The notes beneath the pieces are model-generated. The model saw nothing but the letters and a program-made list of their open reading frames with translations, did no database searches and had not been told where the DNA came from. A stretch of 8,317 nt of DNA from DAIDHK01 sp035510695 (lineage in GTDB: Bacteria > Patescibacteriota > Microgenomatia > Levybacterales > UBA12049): the NCBI GenBank assembly GCA_035510695.1, contig DATKGO010000057.1, positions 1-8,317 on the forward strand. Reading direction: 5' to 3'. Position 1 is the first letter of the stretch. The number at the start of each line of letters is the position of its first letter. Of the stretch, positions 6,547 through 8,317 are shown one piece after another. The position numbers were made by a program, and so were the translations under genes.

Positions 6547-6579
6547 GAATGGAGAAAAAGGATTAGTAAATCATTCTTA

Positions 6580-6646
6580 GTCATTCCCATGAAAATGGGA
6601 ATCCACGTTCTTTTGTTAATTGGATTCCCGCCTACGCGGGAATGAC
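6580..6646 (+). repeat. GTCAT/ATGAC palindromic repeat, copy 3
   Basis: A 67-nt intergenic element bounded by GTCATTCCC (6580-6588) and GGGAATGAC (6638-6646). Hairpins are ATTCCCAT/ATGGGAAT (6583-6590 with 6595-6602) and ATTCCCGC/GCGGGAAT (6624-6631 with 6636-6643, 4-nt loop). The inner GGGAATCCA/TGGATTCCC pair (6597-6605, 6621-6629) allows alternative folding. A T7 run at 6652-6658 lies 8 nt beyond the second stem, so it may help end the glycosyltransferase transcript, though the spacing is not canonical. Confidence 0.85.
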
Positions 6647-6672
6647 GAAAATTTTTTTAATAAACAATTAGA

Positions 6673-6677
6673 AAGGA
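6673..6677 (+). promoter_or_regulatory. Shine-Dalgarno site of mutM
   Basis: AAGGA with its last base 6 nt before the ATG at 6684. It is the only well-placed ribosome binding site in the window and coincides with the absence of a clear -10 box next to the start, so mutM probably has a conventional leader or is co-transcribed from upstream. Confidence 0.65.
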
Positions 6678-6683
6678 AAAACA

Positions 6684-7529
6684 ATGCCGGAGCTTCCCGA
6701 AGTTGAAACAATTAAATTAGGTTTGCAGAAATATTTAGTCGGACACAGAATTGAAAGTGTGGATGTCCGCTTGAAAAAGCTGGTCAGCGGAGACGTTGAT
6801 CAGATTATCGGCGCCAAAATAATCGACATCAAACGTTTTGGCAAAGGATTGGTTTTTGAATTGGATAACGGTTATGTCATGGCCATTCATATAAAAATGA
6901 CGGGACAATTAATTTATAGCGGAGCGGATTCACAAAAGATTTTTCATCCTTCACAGAAAGTCGGAGGCGAACTTCCGAATAAATTTACCCACGTAATTTT
7001 TCATTTGGACAAAAAAACTTTTCTTTTTTATAACGACATTCGGCAATTTGGCTGGATAAAAATATTGAAAAATGAAAATTTAAAACAGTTGCCGTTTTTT
7101 AAGGATTTAGGTCCCGAGCCATTGAAAGATTTAACCTTGGAACAGTTTGAAAAGATAGTTGGAGCGGCCAAAGGACCGATTAAACCATTACTCATGGATC
7201 AGAAGAAGATCAGCGGCATCGGTAACATCTATGCCAATGAGGCATTGTTTGAGGCGAAGATTGATCCCAGACGGAAAGCCAACAGTTTGACCGAAACCGA
7301 AACTAAAAAGTTATTTTCCGCAATTGAGTTTGTTTTGGAGAAAAGTTTATCGATGGGCGGGGCATCGGAAACTAATTTCGTTAATGCACTTGGTGAGGAT
7401 GGAAGTTATCAGAAACATTTTTTAGTTTACGGTCAAAAAGGGAAATCCTGTCCGGTTTGTGGAACGAAAATTGAAATGATCAGACAGGCCGGTCGAGGAA
7501 CATTTTTCTGTCCCAAATGCCAGAAGTAA
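6684..7529 (+). CDS. mutM: Formamidopyrimidine-DNA glycosylase (Fpg/MutM)
   Basis: Bifunctional base-excision repair enzyme that removes 8-oxoguanine and formamidopyrimidines and cleaves the abasic site by beta/delta elimination. The 281-residue product has the family N-terminus MPELPEVET, with catalytic Pro2 (exposed after Met removal) and Glu3. Lys54 lies in RFGKGLVFEL. HIKMTGQL (69-76) provides the void-filling Met72, and YNDIRQFGW (116-124) supplies the Arg120/Phe122 wedge residues. The helix-two-turn-helix contains ISGIGNIYANEALF (176-189). A C-terminal zinc finger uses Cys256, Cys259, Cys276 and Cys279 with GRGTFFCPKCQK, which points to Fpg rather than endonuclease VIII. Length and motifs are normal. 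It is separated from the glycosyltransferase by a repeat and converges with the leftward gene, leaving 15 nt between stops. Confidence 0.97.
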   Translation: MPELPEVETIKLGLQKYLVGHRIESVDVRLKKLVSGDVDQIIGAKIIDIKRFGKGLVFELDNGYVMAIHIKMTGQLIYSGADSQKIFHPSQKVGGELPNKFTHVIFHLDKKTFLFYNDIRQFGWIKILKNENLKQLPFFKDLGPEPLKDLTLEQFEKIVGAAKGPIKPLLMDQKKISGIGNIYANEALFEAKIDPRRKANSLTETETKKLFSAIEFVLEKSLSMGGASETNFVNALGEDGSYQKHFLVYGQKGKSCPVCGTKIEMIRQAGRGTFFCPKCQK

Positions 7530-7544
7530 AGCTAAATTTAGAAA

Positions 7545-8126
7545 TTAAGAAAGAAATTGAACAAGAAGCTGTGAAGTGCCATCGGCGCCAAACTTATCTG
7601 AGCCGGGAGCCATAGCGGTTTCTATTTGCAGTTGGTTAGCCACGCCGTCTGTCATTAAAGGAGTAAGTCTAAAGTTAAATCCAAAAGCTTCAGTAGCAAC
7701 CGCTACCCTGCCGCCATTCAAAATAATAGAAGATTGAGAAATATTTTGCGATTCGGGCGTGCTTATGGGTTTAAAAGTATTATCCGGTTGTCTTACATAG
7801 GTGGCAACTTCAGTGCTGTTTTCGTCATATATAGTAATTTCGACTGCTTGTTGTGTTTTGGCTGGTAAGGCTGAAGTTAGTGTTATTTGTTCAGGATCTA
7901 TGGATATATCTATTAAAGATCGTGAGTCATATTTTCTGCCAGTATCGGTAGAAGGAAAGGTCTGATTGAATCTTAAAGTGTTTACTTTTTTTGTTTCAGG
8001 CATCAAATCTATCTTTCTGGAAAATCTATTAAGGCCATAAGAGCCTACTACATGCCCGTGTTCTACAGCTTCCGACTTAGCCTGTCTGCCGGAAAATTTA
8101 TCCTTAATTATTTCGAGCCACGCCAT
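7545..8126 (-). CDS. Hypothetical protein, 193 residues, not recognised
   Basis: I do not recognise this protein. It is acidic to neutral, has no cysteine and a single tryptophan (Trp3), and lacks a signal peptide or hydrophobic membrane segment. The first 25 residues could form an amphipathic helix (MAWLEIIKDKF...). From about residue 66 onward, alternating hydrophobic/polar stretches (DISIDPEQITLTS, AVEITIYD, SSIILNGGRVAVATEAFGFNFRLTP, NQLQIETAMA, SQLLVQFLS) suggest a beta-rich domain. Codon use resembles the neighbours. The start at 8126 is supported by a TATAAT box 8 nt upstream; Met42 is the next in-frame candidate. It is convergent with mutM, with no obvious terminator between the two, so its context does not suggest a function. 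Confidence 0.7.
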   Translation of the reverse strand: MAWLEIIKDKFSGRQAKSEAVEHGHVVGSYGLNRFSRKIDLMPETKKVNTLRFNQTFPSTDTGRKYDSRSLIDISIDPEQITLTSALPAKTQQAVEITIYDENSTEVATYVRQPDNTFKPISTPESQNISQSSIILNGGRVAVATEAFGFNFRLTPLMTDGVANQLQIETAMAPGSDKFGADGTSQLLVQFLS

Positions 8127-8134
8127 ACGATGGG

Positions 8135-8162
8135 ATTATATACCTCTAGTTTAAATTTGCAA
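8135..8162 (-). promoter_or_regulatory. Promoter of the leftward hypothetical gene
   Basis: On the minus strand TTGCAA (8162-8157) is followed after 16 nt by a perfect TATAAT (8140-8135), and the ATG lies 8 nt further on at 8126. No Shine-Dalgarno site is present. It is the best-formed two-part promoter in the window. Confidence 0.6.
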
Positions 8163-8180
8163 AGGTGGCTTATGACATGT

Positions 8181-8209
8181 CGGACAAGAATAGAAATGTC
8201 CGCTTTTTT
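8181..8209 (+). terminator. Hairpin plus T-run on the rightward strand
   Basis: CGGACA (8181-8186) pairs with TGTCCG (8197-8202) around a 10-nt loop, followed by C and TTTTTT (8204-8209). It fits an intrinsic terminator for rightward transcription, yet no rightward gene is visible upstream after mutM; it may block antisense transcription. The adjacent palindrome GACATGTC (8174-8181) could instead make this a protein-binding site. Confidence 0.4.
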
Positions 8210-8216
8210 GTGTTCA

Positions 8217-8317
8217 TCACTTTTTGGGGTATCTCCTCCATGGGTGACCGAGTGGTGGCTTGTAGCTTAAGGTATGAGTCGTGAGAATAATCGGTTGTTT
8301 AATTCTCTGTTTTTTAG
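8217..8317 (-). CDS. Possible 3' end of a leftward ORF entering from the right edge
   Basis: One minus-strand frame is open from the window edge to tandem TGA TGA stops (the first at 8219-8217), giving about 32 residues rich in basic residues and proline (it includes LSYKPPLGHPWRRY). I do not recognise it, and a second frame is open to a stop near 8267. The length is short enough to be chance. If real, it would lie upstream of the hypothetical gene, about 55 nt from that gene's -35. Confidence 0.2.
   Translation of the reverse strand, partial: KKQRIKQPIILTTHTLSYKPPLGHPWRRYPKK
8283..8315 (+). terminator. Weak hairpin with T-run at the right edge
   Basis: GAGAAT (8283-8288) pairs with ATTCTC (8302-8307) across a 13-nt loop, then TG and TTTTTT (8310-8315). 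The stem is A/T-rich and six pairs long, so this is a weak terminator candidate on the rightward strand. Between it and the hairpin at 8181-8209 lie about 70 nt that hold no recognisable RNA gene. Confidence 0.25.

Noticed and set aside
1239..6646. CRISPR array or insertion sequence explaining the repeats
   Set aside because: The three copies are kilobases apart, diverged, and each a self-contained palindrome; there are no regular spacers, no transposase and no flanking duplications that I can see.
8052..8270. Rightward 72-codon open frame across the start of the leftward hypothetical gene
   Set aside because: It is antisense to the hypothetical gene's N-terminus and promoter, has no Shine-Dalgarno or -10 box at its start, and passes through the hairpin/T-run at 8181-8209.
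8232..8308. tRNA-like segment (GACCGAGTGGTGG, resembling a Ser/Leu D-arm)
   Set aside because: There is no matching acceptor stem, anticodon arm, T-arm GGTTC or CCA end.

Overview
The window (about 40% G+C by eye, densely packed) looks like a chromosomal segment of a small-genome, uncultivated-type bacterium, most plausibly of the Patescibacteria/CPR (Parcubacteria-like). This is an inference from three things: a stand-alone 5'-3' exonuclease in place of a PolA fusion, GTCAT...ATGAC palindromic repeats scattered between and inside genes, and very short leaders with few Shine-Dalgarno sites. No rRNA, tRNA, CRISPR array, transposase or phage gene is visible.

Layout: (1) 1-194 is a probable divergent intergenic region; a leftward promoter (TTGACA, 18-nt spacer, TACGCT) may drive a gene leaving the left edge, and a rightward promoter serves trpS. 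(2) trpS (195-1178) encodes tryptophanyl-tRNA synthetase and is followed by a heptanucleotide tandem repeat and a palindromic repeat whose first hairpin makes a good intrinsic terminator. (3) Three rightward genes follow: an endonuclease/exonuclease/phosphatase-fold protein (1384-2232), ftsH (2285-4174) and a 5'-3' exonuclease (4192-5148). They are closely spaced, yet each has its own -10 element just upstream of the ATG. (4) 5149-5388 is a gene-free stretch with a long inverted repeat flanked by a short direct repeat. (5) A GT4 glycosyltransferase (5389-6546) carries a palindromic repeat read in frame as about 17 extra residues. (6) Another palindromic repeat precedes mutM/fpg (6684-7529), the only gene with a clear Shine-Dalgarno site. 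(7) An unrecognised 193-residue protein is encoded leftward (8126-7545), converging on mutM. (8) The right edge (8127-8317) holds that gene's promoter, two hairpins with T-runs, and perhaps the 3' end of another leftward ORF.

Functionally this is mostly housekeeping: translation (TrpRS), membrane protein quality control (FtsH), replication/repair (FEN-type exonuclease, Fpg, possibly the EEP protein) and envelope glycan synthesis (GT4). I see no complete novel multigene system. The most notable points are the repeated arrangement of a -10 box placed 6-11 nt before the start codon (predicted leaderless mRNAs) for six genes, the repeat translated inside the glycosyltransferase, and a clamp-binding-like QMSLL tail on the exonuclease.
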